This document shows, piece after piece, positions 22,177 to 33,387 of a stretch of 64,000 nt of DNA. The notes below the pieces were generated by a model, which was not told the DNA's origin, ran no database searches, and saw nothing but the letters and a program-made list of their open reading frames with translations. Position 1 is the stretch's first letter; every line of letters begins with the position of its first letter. Origin of the DNA: Mesorhabditis belari (lineage: Eukaryota; Nematoda; Chromadorea; Rhabditida; Rhabditidae). The DNA lies in assembly GCA_958450365.1 (NCBI GenBank), contig CAUEEP010000740.1:2793501-2857500 (forward strand), given 5' to 3'. The position numbers were made by a program, and so were the translations under genes.

Positions 22177-23744
22177 ACTGTGGATAGCTTCAATGCCCTT
22201 CTCGGCCACAGCTCCGATCATCCGATGTTGTGCCAGAAACGAACCCAAATGCGAGAAAATACAGTGAATAAGGGCGCTAGATTCAAGCCCGCCGACTTTT
22301 TCGAGTGCAGCACAAAGAATTGCCGTTTGACAACAATCTTTCTCAGCTGTGTGCTGGTTTTTGCACGCAATTTCGGCAATTTTCACGTTGTCTTTCATCG
22401 ACGAGACTAGCTGTGCCCAGTCATTGAAAGCTTCCATAGCCTCGATCACCTTGGAGTACTCAGTTGACGTGGAGATTTGCTTGAAATCAGGAAGTGCCAC
22501 ACATAAGCGTTGGATATCGTTACCATGAAATCTGTGGTAAATGACTCCTTCCTCTTTCCTATTCACAGTCAAATGTCGTTTTTTTACAAATTGCTTGAAC
22601 GCCTTTGATGATTCTTCCAAAGCTAGCATTTTTTCAAACAAATGGTTGCCCACCTTGAGCTTGGTGTGAAGGACCGGTGGAATTACCATGTTTGTTGGCA
22701 CCGGGATGACATCCTCTTTTTTGGGGACCAGCTTCAAAGTTGCAATCATATCCTCCAAAGCCTTGCTTCGTGGCGGGTGCTTTACGAAATCGATCGAATC
22801 ATTGTCTTTGTTCTTGCCTTTGTCGAACTCTTTCGAACACCAAAGACAGCTGAATCGTATCCCATTTCCAAGGCCAGCATTTGTTGTCAAAAATAATAAG
22901 TCTCCACCAAGTAAGACTTCGTAGCCCATCTTCGTCAATTGCTCATAATAGTCAGCCACATTTCTTTCTTGCAATTCTGAGTAATTATCCGGGCCTTCCC
23001 ATACGATCAATGGGAGAAAGTTAAAAACCGAACACGGCCTTGATATGGATATGAGACTGGATATGAGACCGTAGCCCTGACTCGATTATGGCCTTTATCA
23101 AGAGAGAACACCACGATTGTCTTTCGATCTGAGTCCAACTTCAAGCGCTTTTCCCGTTCCACCAGCACCCTCCCCACGTTCAAGAGGCGTATGCTTTTTT
23201 TGGGTTCGCTTTCGTCGTCTTCGTTTTCATTATCGTCGTGAATTACGTATTCCACAATTTCTTCAAGCTTTTTCCGACATGAGCGTAACTGTCTGCTAGA
23301 TCCAATGCGGTAATCACAAGCCTTCCGCACAAACGTGTTGATTCTAGAAAATCCGCGGTCTGAGACCCCTGCTTTTCGTTTGAGTGCTAACGCCTTTTCG
23401 GGAGAAGCTGATCGCCTTGGTGTTGCTGGTACGGACTGACTGCTTTGCGAATTGGTCACTTGTTTCTTCAGTTGTGTCACTAAGACAGCGTTTTGTCTCG
23501 CTTTCTCCTGTGATTTCTTTTCGTCAGCTTTCTCAGCTCGTCGTTGGCGAGCATTCTCCAAATGCTGTACTTGATCAAAGGGCTGGCTTACAGCAGCGCG
23601 TTTCTTCAAGACTTTCTTCACAGGCTCGGCTTGAACAGCTTTTGAGTTCCACCGTTGACTGGAGCTCGGTATCTTGAGGTTTGCGAGATGACCACCTTCG
23701 ATATTACGTCTCCTTGAAAGCACCTTCTTCGTTGGTCGAGCCAT
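22165..23744 (-). pseudogene. Transposon-like protein (GD-x-FL ... CLWC family), truncated, fused to neprilysin exon
   Basis: A first frame (23744-23007) begins MARPTKKVLSRRR, is basic and rich in Lys/Arg, Glu and Gln with a coiled-coil-like stretch, and ends near KTIVVFSLDKGHNRV. A second frame (about 23040-22177) reads IVWEGPDNYSEL, GGDLLFLTTNAGLGNG, FSCLWCSKEF, VIPPVLHTKLKVGNHLF, YHRFHGNDIQRL and HRMIGAVAEKGIEAIHSK. The pattern of DKGG-like, GDxxFL, CLWC, LH..L, HGN and EQ.IE..H motifs matches a family I associate with repeated, transposon-borne proteins in animals; assignment to a named superfamily is not possible here. A single-base shift near 23020-23040 separates the two frames. The C-terminus is cut at 22177, where the frame runs straight into neprilysin ([11 protein letters not shown]). 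Confidence 0.65.
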
Positions 23745-23851
23745 CTGAAAATTGTTTCATAATAAGGTTTTATAATATATGAATATACAGTACATACAAT
23801 AAATAAATGCAGGCATACAATAAATTGTGTTTCTTCTCACATTCATGACTA

Positions 23852-24006
23852 GAGTGTGTTCCTCAAGAAATAGTGTGAAATACAGAAACGATTCAGGTCA
23901 GTCAATCAACTGAATATCATGAATAACTTCTACAATTTGTAAGATATTCAGTTTATTTTAAATGCACTCGTTTCCTATTTTGCACTATTTCTTGAGGAAC
24001 ACACTC
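23852..24006. mobile_element. MITE, 155 bp, TA target duplication
   Basis: 24-bp terminal inverted repeats (GAGTGTGTTCCTCAAGAAAT...) are flanked by TA at 23850-23851 and 24007-24008. The interior has no coding capacity. It lies about 100 bp upstream of the transposon-like ORF and is probably a separate insertion. Confidence 0.88.
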
Positions 24007-24527
24007 TATTCATGGCGAGTTCTCGACTCTTATCTGGCAGATCTATGTAAATTCTCTCACGGAATTGTCTGTATAAAAAACTATTTTAGGAAAAAAAGCA
24101 ATATGTTTTTAATATAGATCCAGAATAACAACACCTAGGAACTCAATTTTGCTTCTGCGGTCCTAAAATGGGCACTCTTCCCTATATTTGTCTAAAAGTG
24201 ACGCCGGGAAAAACCTCAGAACTCATCGCAAACAAAATGCAGTGAAATGGCAAGGGTATCGTTAGAAAGAGTAAAACCAGGGCGACAACTTTGTAATTGT
24301 TTGGCACGTTCTTATGGAGTGAATATGAGAAAAATCGGAAAAATCGAAATTTTGACAAATTCCTTAACATTTTGTTCGTAAAACTTTACGCCGTAATAAC
24401 TTTCTTGTGAGTAGGGGGATTTTTCTCAAACTTTGGATTTTTCTTGTCTGGACAACAACTAAGAATTTCCGAATTCGGATTTTTGATTTTAAGTCAAAAG
24501 TGTTTTCCCATAGTAGCGGATGTGTGT

Positions 24528-24838
24528 GATAGGTATAAGGCTGACTTCTGGCTGATTCATTTACTGTAAATTGGTGCTGGAACCTCCTGGGGTGCTTGCT
24601 AGAGATATCTTTAACTAAGCAATTGAGTTGTAAGTCACAATTCTATCACTGCAATTGCAATAAGTTCTGCAAAGTGGTGTTCTAGTGAAATGGGACTATG
24701 GATGGTACACTTTACTGATTCCTTTTAATAGGAACTCCTTACTCGACATTTTCTCGATAGCGATATTTTCTCCTTGCGTGTTTTCTCCATTCAAACATTG
24801 TGGAGTGTAGTTGGTTCCTTTGAGTGCACAGAATTATA
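24528..24838. repeat. Older, decayed piece of the neprilysin duplication
   Basis: 24528-24665 matches 20886-21030 (intron text AAGGCTGACTTCTGGCT, CCTCCTGGGGTGCTTGCTA), and 24755-24835 matches the exon encoding NGENTQGEN at 21262-21340. The intervening exon is lost and substitutions are more frequent than between the two young copies, so this copy is older. It cannot code. Confidence 0.8.
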
Positions 24839-24984
24839 TCGAGGTTTTCTAACGAATTTATTATCTAAACAATGTAAAACAATCAATTATTATAGCAAAC
24901 AGTTTAACAAAAAGTCAACAAAAAGAATCAAAATTTAAGGCTCTTTTAAAAAACAAATCATCGAAAACAGTCAAAGCATTGTAA

Positions 24985-26067
24985 ATTTTTGAGTCGCTAT
25001 CATTTTGGTGTATTTCCTAAGCGTTTGAAAACATCGATGGGCGTAGGACCGAGAAATTGTCTCTTCTTCCACCACTTCCTCTGTTTCACTTTCATCCGAG
25101 GATTGGGGCAAATCGTCAAGAATTCTTGTAGAGCCAAGATCCCCGCCAAGGTCATCATTCCTGTAGCTGCAACTGACTCTTCAGTAAAAAAGAAAGTATC
25201 CGCATCATGTGTGCCATCCAAATCTCCATAATCGACCAATTGACCCCAAACAAGTGAGTCACTCTTTCCTTGCACAACTTGTACATGGGTCGCCTCCGAA
25301 GATCATTGTTTTGTTGAGTGTAAGCCTCCAAAAGAGAGCAGTCTCATCAAGATTGAAAATGTCTTTCGCGTCGAAATCTTGCAAAAGTCCCTGCAAAACT
25401 TTGTTTTTCTAATCCTCGACGGTATCGCTGTCGATATCAGCCGCTCCTTGCAGAGTTAAAAAAAACCGGACACAGAGCAAAAACGTTAGTTACACCCTTT
25501 ATGGATGTGATCTGTGAAAATGTTAAAAGGACGAAAATGTAAATTTAATAAAATTCTTTAGAGAAATTTGAATTGGAATAAATTTAAAAATATTGCCGTA
25601 AATCCTCTATTAGAGCGGCACCTCATAATGCTAATTTTGACAGCTCCCAGATGCAACTTTTTCCAAAAAAATTTTCTTGAAAGTGCTTGAAATGATGCAT
25701 ACAGGTCCCAATTATAATTTATAAATCATGGTAGTAAAATTAAAATCGATTCGATCATTTTTTTTCAACAATGTGGTACCCCCTTATGTGATTTTTTTTT
25801 GGGGATCCGTAAAATGGACATCGAAAAATAGAGCGGCATGTCGCTCTAATAGAGGATTTACGGTATTTAGATAAGTAAATGAAAACTACGGTAATTTAGC
25901 CACAAAATAGACAAAAATCCTTATATCAAGTCGAAGTTTCCAAAATTTTGGTCAAAAATGGTTATATCGAGGGTTTATTTAAGGCATTTATGAGGGCGGA
26001 TGGCCGGGATCGGACATACGAATCGTTATATCGTCATAACGAGAGTCGTTATATCGAGAGTCGACTG
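24985..26067 (-). mobile_element. Tigger/pogo-type element, internally deleted
   Basis: The right end at 26067 is TCGTTATATCGAGAGTCGAC followed by TG and TA, the usual style of pogo-group termini. On the minus strand, 25446-25270 reads KDIFNLDETALFWRLTLNKT, the first-Asp block of DDE_1 transposases. About 25130-25000 reads as an acidic stretch then SYAHRCFQTLRKYTKM, which resembles the acidic Tigger C-terminus. The middle of the catalytic domain is absent. A MITE is nested inside at 25596-25863. The left terminus was not found. Confidence 0.7.
25596..25863. mobile_element. Foldback MITE nested in Tigger relic, 268 bp
   Basis: Ends CCGTAAATCCTCTATTAGAG and the mirrored CTCTAATAGAGGATTTACGG, followed inward by GCGGCA/TGTCGC. 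It belongs to the same terminal group as 10582, 14445, 14902 and 54099. Its position inside the Tigger relic orders the insertions: Tigger first, MITE later. Confidence 0.85.
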
Positions 26068-26775
26068 TAAATCATGCTAAAGGAAATTTGAAATAAAATA
26101 AAAGACATGAAAGGGCAATTGGTTGAACTAAAATTTTGACAAACTCACTTGAAATTCCCCGTTAAAAACTACCATTTGGTGACAATTTTTGGCAAAAAAA
26201 AACATTAAACTAAACAAACTCTAGCTGGACTTGATGTAAAATCAAAATTTTAGTTAGACAAGAAAATTAGCATAGGTCTTTTGTAATTTTTCGTTAGTTG
26301 AATATTTTGCAATTTTCCAGAAACAAAAAACCGATTAGATTCGATTTAAACGGAATTTTTAATTGGTTTTGAAATCGATTAATATTCGATTTAAAACCTA
26401 AATCGATTGATTCGGTTTTGCCTCAGAACCTAACCGTAGTGCTATTGTGGAATGAATTTCTTGAGGTCCTTACCTTTAAAGCTTTCTATCAATCTCCTAC
26501 CGATTAGCCGATTTCTCGAACTGCATATTCCATTGGCTTAAAGTTTGAAGACTAAAATTTTGATGACCCTGACTCTTAGAAAGGTCCTAAAGTATTCTTG
26601 CTTAGATAGCATCAGCATCGCGATCTTCTCAGAATTTCCTTTCGAGTATCTAGAAATAGCTATCTTTCATTTTATCACTCGTTTTCTTCATTATTTTCTC
26701 TATTCCATCGGGATCAGCTCAAAATATGTATCTCATCTTTCAGACCATGCGACTCAACTCACAAGTGCCAGTTGT

Positions 26776-27243
26776 CACAAGTTGTCAGTGCCGATATTTC
26801 TGCTCGTCTCGTCGACTTTGCTCCTCGTCGACGCATTCACCGTGATTCCCTACATTCAGATCGATTTCGCTCATTATTTTCGTTTGGCTCAATGTCAGGC
26901 GAAATGCTCCGAAAAGGTTGGAATCTTTTTTACTCATTAAATCAACAAATCCTACAGTTTGGGGCTCTCTCGAAGAAAACCCTGTACGACGGCTTGATTC
27001 AAGAGTATTTCAACGTCTCCTCAGACGATGCTCAATTTGTTGGTTTCAGAAAGAAATGATGAGAACATTCATTGAGAATCAAAGAACATTCATTCAGTGT
27101 GAGATGGGCTGTCAGCAAAATCAAAGGAGCAAAAAGTTGACAAGAAACGCGCTCTTCAAAAGCGTTCGCTTTTGGGGCGGATCCGCTGCGAATTCTTGTG
27201 AGTTCAACGGAAAATGGGAGTTCTTGCTGGAAATAGTGAAATA
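26776..27243 (+). CDS. Candidate small secreted protein or gene fragment, unrecognised
   Basis: A hydrophobic stretch (SVPIFLLVSSTLLLVDAFTV) that could be a signal peptide is followed by FRLAQCQAKCSEK, a donor at about 26916, then an exon opening with FGALSKKTLYDG and EYFNVSSDDAQF, then QCEMGCQQNQRSKK and a terminal exon ending at TAA (27241-27243). The spaced C-x3-C pairs recall the first cysteine region of anosmin-like extracellular proteins, but the match is weak and the start codon is unclear. It could be a decayed gene fragment. Confidence 0.35.
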
Positions 27244-27722
27244 AGGAAACGGCTTTTTGGTCTTTGAGAATTCATAGTTAAGAACTTAACAAGAAGATTC
27301 TAAATTCAAAGTACTCCTTACGCATAAGAATATGATAAGCTTTGATGTATCTTAAATGTTTTAGAGATTTAGCTATCATCTCTTTGGTTGGTCAAACACT
27401 GAAAAACACTCAGACCAACTTTTACAGGAAGACTCGGTCTTGTCCTGAAGAGAGAAGCATCTGCCCCAACTCGATACACCAATGTCTCAAACTACTACCC
27501 ATTGATTTCTCGGCACACGGTCGATGCTCCCTCGAAATGCTTTTATCGCAAAGTTAGCCCGATCAAGGTTGGCGCTTGATTACAGCCAATTCGTTGATTT
27601 GTGGACAAAGTGACCTTGGCGGAATGCGGAAATGATAAGCTTGTGGCGATTTTTATTTCTTCCCTCTAAAAAATCGTCTAAAAATCGTCGAATCACCTGA
27701 GGATCATTTACTATAACTCTAG

Positions 27723-28050
27723 TGGTAAATATGTGGTTTCACCACTACAAATGTTCTAGTCACGCTTGATTACAGCCAATTCCCCAATTCCAATTACAAT
27801 TACAGCCAATAAGTAAATATGTGGTTTCACCACTACAAATGTTCTAGTCACGCTTGATTACAGCCAATTCCCCAATTCCAATTACAATTACAGCCAATAA
27901 GTAAATATGTGGTTTCACCACTACAAATGTTCTAGTCACGCTTGATTACAGCCAATTCCCCAATTCCAATTACAATTACAGCCAAATCCCCAATTCCAAT
28001 TACAGCCAATAAGTAAATATGTGGTTTCACCACTACAAATGTTCTAGTCA
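27723..28050. repeat. 88-bp tandem repeat, about 3.7 copies
   Basis: The unit CGCTTGATTACAGCCAATTC... ends ...ACAAATGTTCTAGTCA. Copies start at 27763, 27851 and 27939, exactly 88 bp apart. The last carries an additional internal copy of the CCAATTCCAATTACA segment. The array ends about 50 bp before the tyrosinase start codon, so it may overlap the promoter. Confidence 0.92.
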
Positions 28051-28101
28051 CCTTATGTCTATACACGTCATTAGCACGGAAAAGCAATATTAAAGTTGCA
28101 G

Positions 28102-31100
28102 ATGTCACGTCCGTTATTTCTTCTGCTATTTCTACAAGCTTCAGAGGTGCTTTTGGAGTCTCCCGAGTGCAGAGGTTTAACCACACGAACCGAGAAAATT
28201 ATATGCGAACAACTATCTAAGATGGATCAAATTGCGAGAGTGGGTTCTGTCGTATTTTCCTGTTGTATCTGATTAATATCAATAGTATCAACTATAAGCT
28301 TCAATGAGCCAACAATCTAATGTTTTTGGGCTTCAAAATATAGAAAAAAAATGGAATTTGAAGCAACTTTAAACACAAGTTTTAAAGAATGCGCCGCCTA
28401 GAGGTGCTGATAGTCGCGCAGCTTGTGAAGGATGTCCTCCGTTTTTGGAAGAGTGCATGGACTTAGCTTGTCTATGTGAAGCACTTACAGGTTTCTATTT
28501 TCCTTAAAAGATCCAGAGCTCATGCTTATGATTTAGGCTTAAAAAATCAAAACATCTGTATGTTTAATGGCAAAGCTGTTGCGAAAGTAAACTATTTTTA
28601 AAATTTTTTTTCTTGAATACAAAGTGAGTGGCGTGTTTTTTCTTTTACAGTACCTTCACCAACTAATCTTTATGATTATCCGGGAAACTTCCACAAATCC
28701 CCCTTAGACAATCAAAAAATTATCCAGAATTTCAGCTTAAGCGAAAGGAATACCGTCTAATGAGTGATGACGAAAGAACGCGCTTCAATCAGGCTATGCT
28801 CAATATAAAACAAAATGGCAAATTCTGGTTACTTGGTTTGTGTTATCGCCATTTATTAGATCTTGTCGCCTGGTCTGGAGAAACTTGAACTTTACAGTGG
28901 ATACGCATTCCAATATGCAAACAACGCTCGGGGCTCATGCTGGTCCAGCTTTTTTGCCTTGGCATCGAGAATTTATTAAAAGGTGAGTATAATAAGGGCA
29001 TATGTATGCGCATTTTCTTCAGGTTGGAGTTTGAATTGAGAAGAGTCGATCCGGAAGTATTTCTTCCTTATTGGGATTCCACTTTGGAGTCACGCTTACC
29101 TGCACCAAAGGACTCTTCTCTTTTCTCGTGAGTTTGTCAAGCAAACCCCATATTTTCATTGAAATGGAAAAGCCAGCTGCTTTTTCAACCAAATTAAGTT
29201 TAAGTTATTTGTAATGACTAGTCAAAGGCTAAGGCAAAGTCAACCACTATAGTGACTTCTCATCACGAACAAGAATTAATTCAGACCAGAATTGATGGGC
29301 ACTGGCACCGGGGCTTTAATTGATGGACCATTTGCCAACTGGATGGACTTAAATGTGAGGCGCGGGGAAAATCGTTTACCTCTTTTAGATCAGAGAGACG
29401 AATATTTTCGATATTTTTAGAACCGCTTTCTTCAACGGCAAGTTGGCTTCGATGGATCCCCCTTCACGGTATCAACATTTGCTGTTTCGTTTCAAGAGAA
29501 CAATTTAGGATGAGGTCGTTGAATTTCTACTAAATAGAGCTAATTTAATGAATATGTTGGCCTACTCGTTTCCAAGAGAGGTTCGTTGTTTTTTCTTTCT
29601 CTTTCTGTGTGATATTCAAGGGGTAATACGTGCCTACACAGGCCCGTAGCCAGGGGGGGCAAGGGGGACAAATGCCCTTCCCTCCCCAAAATCCGAAAAA
29701 ATGGCATTTTTCCTCTTTTTGCAATGTATTTTTGAAACAATTTAGATTTTGTCCCCCCCCCCCCCAAAAAAAAAGATTCCTGGCTACGGTACTGTACCTA
29801 TGTATGTATGAACTCTCTACAGACTTTGCTCAACTTATAATAGACGATTTCAGGGTTGCTTCAAAGATGCCAAACAACAGAAGTATTCCACTAACTCCAG
29901 CATTGAGGGGCTACATGCCGAAATACATCTTTGGATTGGAGGTTTGACTGGCAACAGTCATCCGCCGTTTTTCCTTGTTTACCATTAATTCACAGGTCAT
30001 ATGCTTGATCCAATGACCTCAGCTAATGATCCGATCTTCTACCTTCATCATGCATTTGTTGATTTGATTTGGGAAACGTGGAGACAGTCAAAACAGGTTC
30101 TGCTATATATACATACATGTACTAGGGAAGCTCTTAATATGAAAGAATGTCGAATTCTGCAAAGTAACATGGATTAATCAAATACAACAAGCAAATGTTG
30201 AAAATCCACGTAATTTGAAATTTTCGGACTTATCGCTAGATGAGGATTTATCATATCATATCACTTATCAATGAGGACTTATCAAATGGACTTGCTTTTA
30301 ATTGAATCCCATTGCAGAAGCGAAATCAAATGGAAAACGAATATCCGTCGTTTCGTACGTTTGATAAACCGTCTCCGTGTGCAACTTCCTTTCATGACGC
30401 GCTAGCAACGATGGTGCCTTTCTCTTCTTTACAGTATAGTCTAACTAGTTTCTCTGGAATCGAGCAAATTCAGGAATCGAGATGGTCTCTCGCTTGCCTA
30501 CACGGATAATCTTTATGAATATGCCCCAAGACCTACGTGCAGTGTGGAAGATTTAGATTGTGGTAGCCGGTAGAAAAACCTTTAAATTCAAAACTTCGGA
30601 GATTCAGCTTCCTGTTTTGCGATGTTTCACATGGTGCACTGAGGTGCGCATCGAAAATTCGATTAGGTGGCAATGTTGGTAAACGTTTAGTGTTGCACTG
30701 AAAGATGAGACACTTTGAACCCAAAAGAAACACTTTGAATTTAGTGCACTGGTTATGCAAACGGCGAAGATGCCTGTTATAATGGCATTTGCAAGCAAGA
30801 TGTTTGCCAAGTGAGGTTTAAATTATTGAGTCTTCTAACAAAACTACTATACTATAAACGACGCTCGAAACGACTCCACGACTACTATAAATAACAATAA
30901 ACATACCGAGGTGGATAACTCATTCAAGACATCTTAGTGACATCAACAAATCATTGAAAGAACATACAAATAATCACCGACAATCCACATTATCAATTAT
31001 TGACAATTTCCCTCAGGAACTCCCTCCGGAAGACAAAGCGAGCAGCTTAACAACAGCTGTTTCCACAAGTCAGGTCTGCACCAATGTGGGCCGTTTGGGG

Positions 31101-32356
31101 CAACCCAAGCTTATCTGTTTGTAAACAGTTTCGTTTTGTTTTAACACTGGCGCATTTGTTGTTTGTACTGGTTAAGATAAATGGATGTGGTATGGAAGGT
31201 ATTGAAGTTGTTCCTTCCATCAGTAGAGATTCAAATGATAATCAAAATAAATTTCTCTTTTATTATGCAATTCCAGAAATGCTGGAACAAGCACCAGTGC
31301 TGTCAACCGTGGGCTAACGCTGGGGAATGCGAACGCAATCCGGGCTTTATGAACAGTGTCTGTGGACCCTCTTGCAACATTTGCAGGCCTACTTTTCCTA
31401 TACAAGACGGTTTGGATGCCCTAGTTTGTTATTCCAAACCATCTCAGATTGTGCGGATCGTCATTTCTCATGCGTCAGCTGGGCGCAAAGTGGCGAATGT
31501 CTAAATAATCCCATCTGGATGGCTGAGGTTAGAATAAATTATGAATCCAAATTCTACATACCTAGCTCACTTCTAACCAAATATTTTGAGAACTGTCGTA
31601 GAAGTTGCAATCAGTGTCAGCAAACAAGAGCTACTGCATGCCGGAATCCTCAAGGTCAGACTTAAAATTTTCACTGCATAGGAATTTCTAGTTTTCGCCA
31701 AGCCAGCGCCAGGGACGATCAAATGCAATGGATCCACTGAATGTTATAATAAAAATGCGTGTTGTCCATATTGGGCAAGTCGGGTAGTTAAGCACTGATC
31801 TCATTGAGCACTATCTTAATACTAGAGCGTGTGCAAGCGAAAACCAGAGTTCATGAATTGTAATTGTCGAGTCTCTTGTGGTCTGTGTACTCCGTCAAAC
31901 TACCTCTATGGAGGTTTGATTCACTTGCAAAAAAAATTGATTTTAAGTTACTAAGAAAGTTCTACATCATTTCGTTCCAACAACGATTCAGGATGCAATG
32001 ATTACCACCAGGAATGCCGAATGTGGGCTCAAAGGGGAGAGTGCAAACGAAGCACTTGGATGGAAGAAAACTGTCGTGCGAGTTGTGGGACTTGTTTCGA
32101 TATGCTTGGGCTTGCCTCGCGTTGTCCATCGACAAGCGGAGCAACGTAGGTCATTGTTTTGACCCGATGCCCAACTACGTCTAGGTTGATCGCAAACGTT
32201 AAACCGCTCGAAACTCTCATCGACAATGGCAAAATCTATCAAGAAATGGGTAATTCTCCCATAAACAACGTCGAACAGTTCATTTTAGAACCCGTGATTG
32301 TCGGTGAAAATATGTTTGATGGTCACATCATCGAAGATTGGGAAGATGGAGAATGA
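28102..32356 (+). CDS. Secreted tyrosinase with C-terminal ShKT domains
   Basis: Type-3 copper oxidase acting on phenols, entering the secretory path. The start at 28102 follows an AG (TTGCAG) and gives a signal peptide ([18 protein letters not shown]). A Cys-rich exon follows ([19 protein letters not shown]), then [15 protein letters not shown]. Cu[16 protein letters not shown] (about 28934-28980), then [17 protein letters not shown]. Cu[11 protein letters not shown] (about 29908-29940) and [16 protein letters not shown] (about 30030-30075). The domain closes with [19 protein letters not shown] and [13 protein letters not shown] (38-nt intron from 30569). After [18 protein letters not shown], ShKT modules follow: [11 protein letters not shown] (31292-31390), [10 protein letters not shown] (about 31450-31615), CCPYWA (about 31755-31900) and [20 protein letters not shown] (about 31990-32100). 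It ends [13 protein letters not shown]. Nematode tyr proteins share this plan. A MITE lies in one intron. Confidence 0.9.
29644..29789. mobile_element. Short MITE in tyrosinase intron
   Basis: The terminal inverted repeat CCGTAGCCAGG at the left is matched by CCTGGCTACGG at the right. Runs of G near the left and C near the right (12-13 long) also mirror one another. Length 146 bp, no coding capacity. Family not assigned. Confidence 0.7.
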
Positions 32357-33387
32357 CGACCAATAGGAAGATTCAACTTCAACGCGTGTTTCTTTCTTCG
32401 CATAAACTTTGCTATTAGATTGGCAACTTGAAAGTTGGCACACTTTTTTTGTATTCTCCATAAAACATATTTAATACGCCAATTGAATTAGGCTTCTCTA
32501 AATAAAAGTTATCTATTATCTAATTTAAAGACAAGCAAATTTGGGTAACTTTTGAAGCGAATTTGAGCATAAATTCAAGTCTTTCTGAAAATTCTTCAAA
32601 CAGACATATAACTAAAGCAATTAGACAAATCGAGCTGAGAATTCGGCTATATACCTAACTTTTCATGCTCTATCTTTTTTCTATTAACATCAAAATAGGT
32701 TTATGTGGAAGAAAGTGCTCAAATCGCTTCATCAAGTGTTCATCATCTTTGGTTCCTCAACTTCTTGCCCCCTAGAAATCTACAAAACTAAAGCTTTTCT
32801 AAATCTGTCAAAAGCTTGTTTTAGAAAATAAATAGCCCATTTTATTGGTAATTACAGTCAATTACAGTATGACTTAAATATGATTAATTACAGTCAAACC
32901 TCGCTAGTGAACTAACCTCGATAGTAGGATTTTTTAGAATCCCTCTAAGTTAATTTAGTACTAATCAAACCTCGATAGTGAACGGTTTTTCAGAATCCCG
33001 TCCATAATTCGCTAACACTAACTGTACGAATGGCTGGAATGAAGAAATTTCCTGAAACACGAAATTAAGAATTTCGAAGTCGACCAACAATGAGGACAAT
33101 GAGGATTCTGTTCCTTCATGCTCAATCAACTCTTTTTTCGCTTATGTTTTCGATGTCTAGATCGATCATGAGCTTCTAGCTACTAGTCTAGCCGTAATCG
33201 GTTTGTTCAGGGAATGTGATTCTGAAAATGTGAATCTCCGTGCATTCACGTGATTATAAACTATTTAATCGAAGAACTTAGCTCCGATGATACCCTTTTT
33301 TCAAAGCCAATTTATATACGGGACGCTTATTGTGTTTTGGATCACATCAAAGGTCAGAACCGGCTTTATCAAAGCTCTACAAAGTTC
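32357..33387. other. Intergenic between convergent tyrosinase and neprilysin genes
   Basis: No gene seen. AATAAA signals (for example about 32501-32506) probably serve the tyrosinase mRNA. The 32885-33035 part holds a MITE remnant listed separately. Confidence 0.45.
32885..33035. mobile_element. Decayed pogo-like MITE remnant
   Basis: TACAGTCAAACCTCGCTAGTGAAC, TAACCTCGATAGTAGG and CAAACCTCGATAGTGAACGG are variants of a CAGTCRAACYTCG terminus as seen at 63387. A clean right terminus is missing. Confidence 0.45.

Noticed and set aside
23007..23744. Two-ORF retrotransposon organisation (overlapping stop and start)
   Set aside because: The second frame continues upstream of its apparent start with family-like residues, so a one-base frameshift explains the overlap better.
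27763..28050. CRISPR-like array
   Set aside because: Adjacent identical 88-bp units without unique spacers, in a nematode genome.
27932..28186. 84-codon minus-strand frame with repeated IGIGDLAVI text
   Set aside because: It arises from the 88-bp tandem repeat and overlaps the tyrosinase signal-peptide exon on the other strand.
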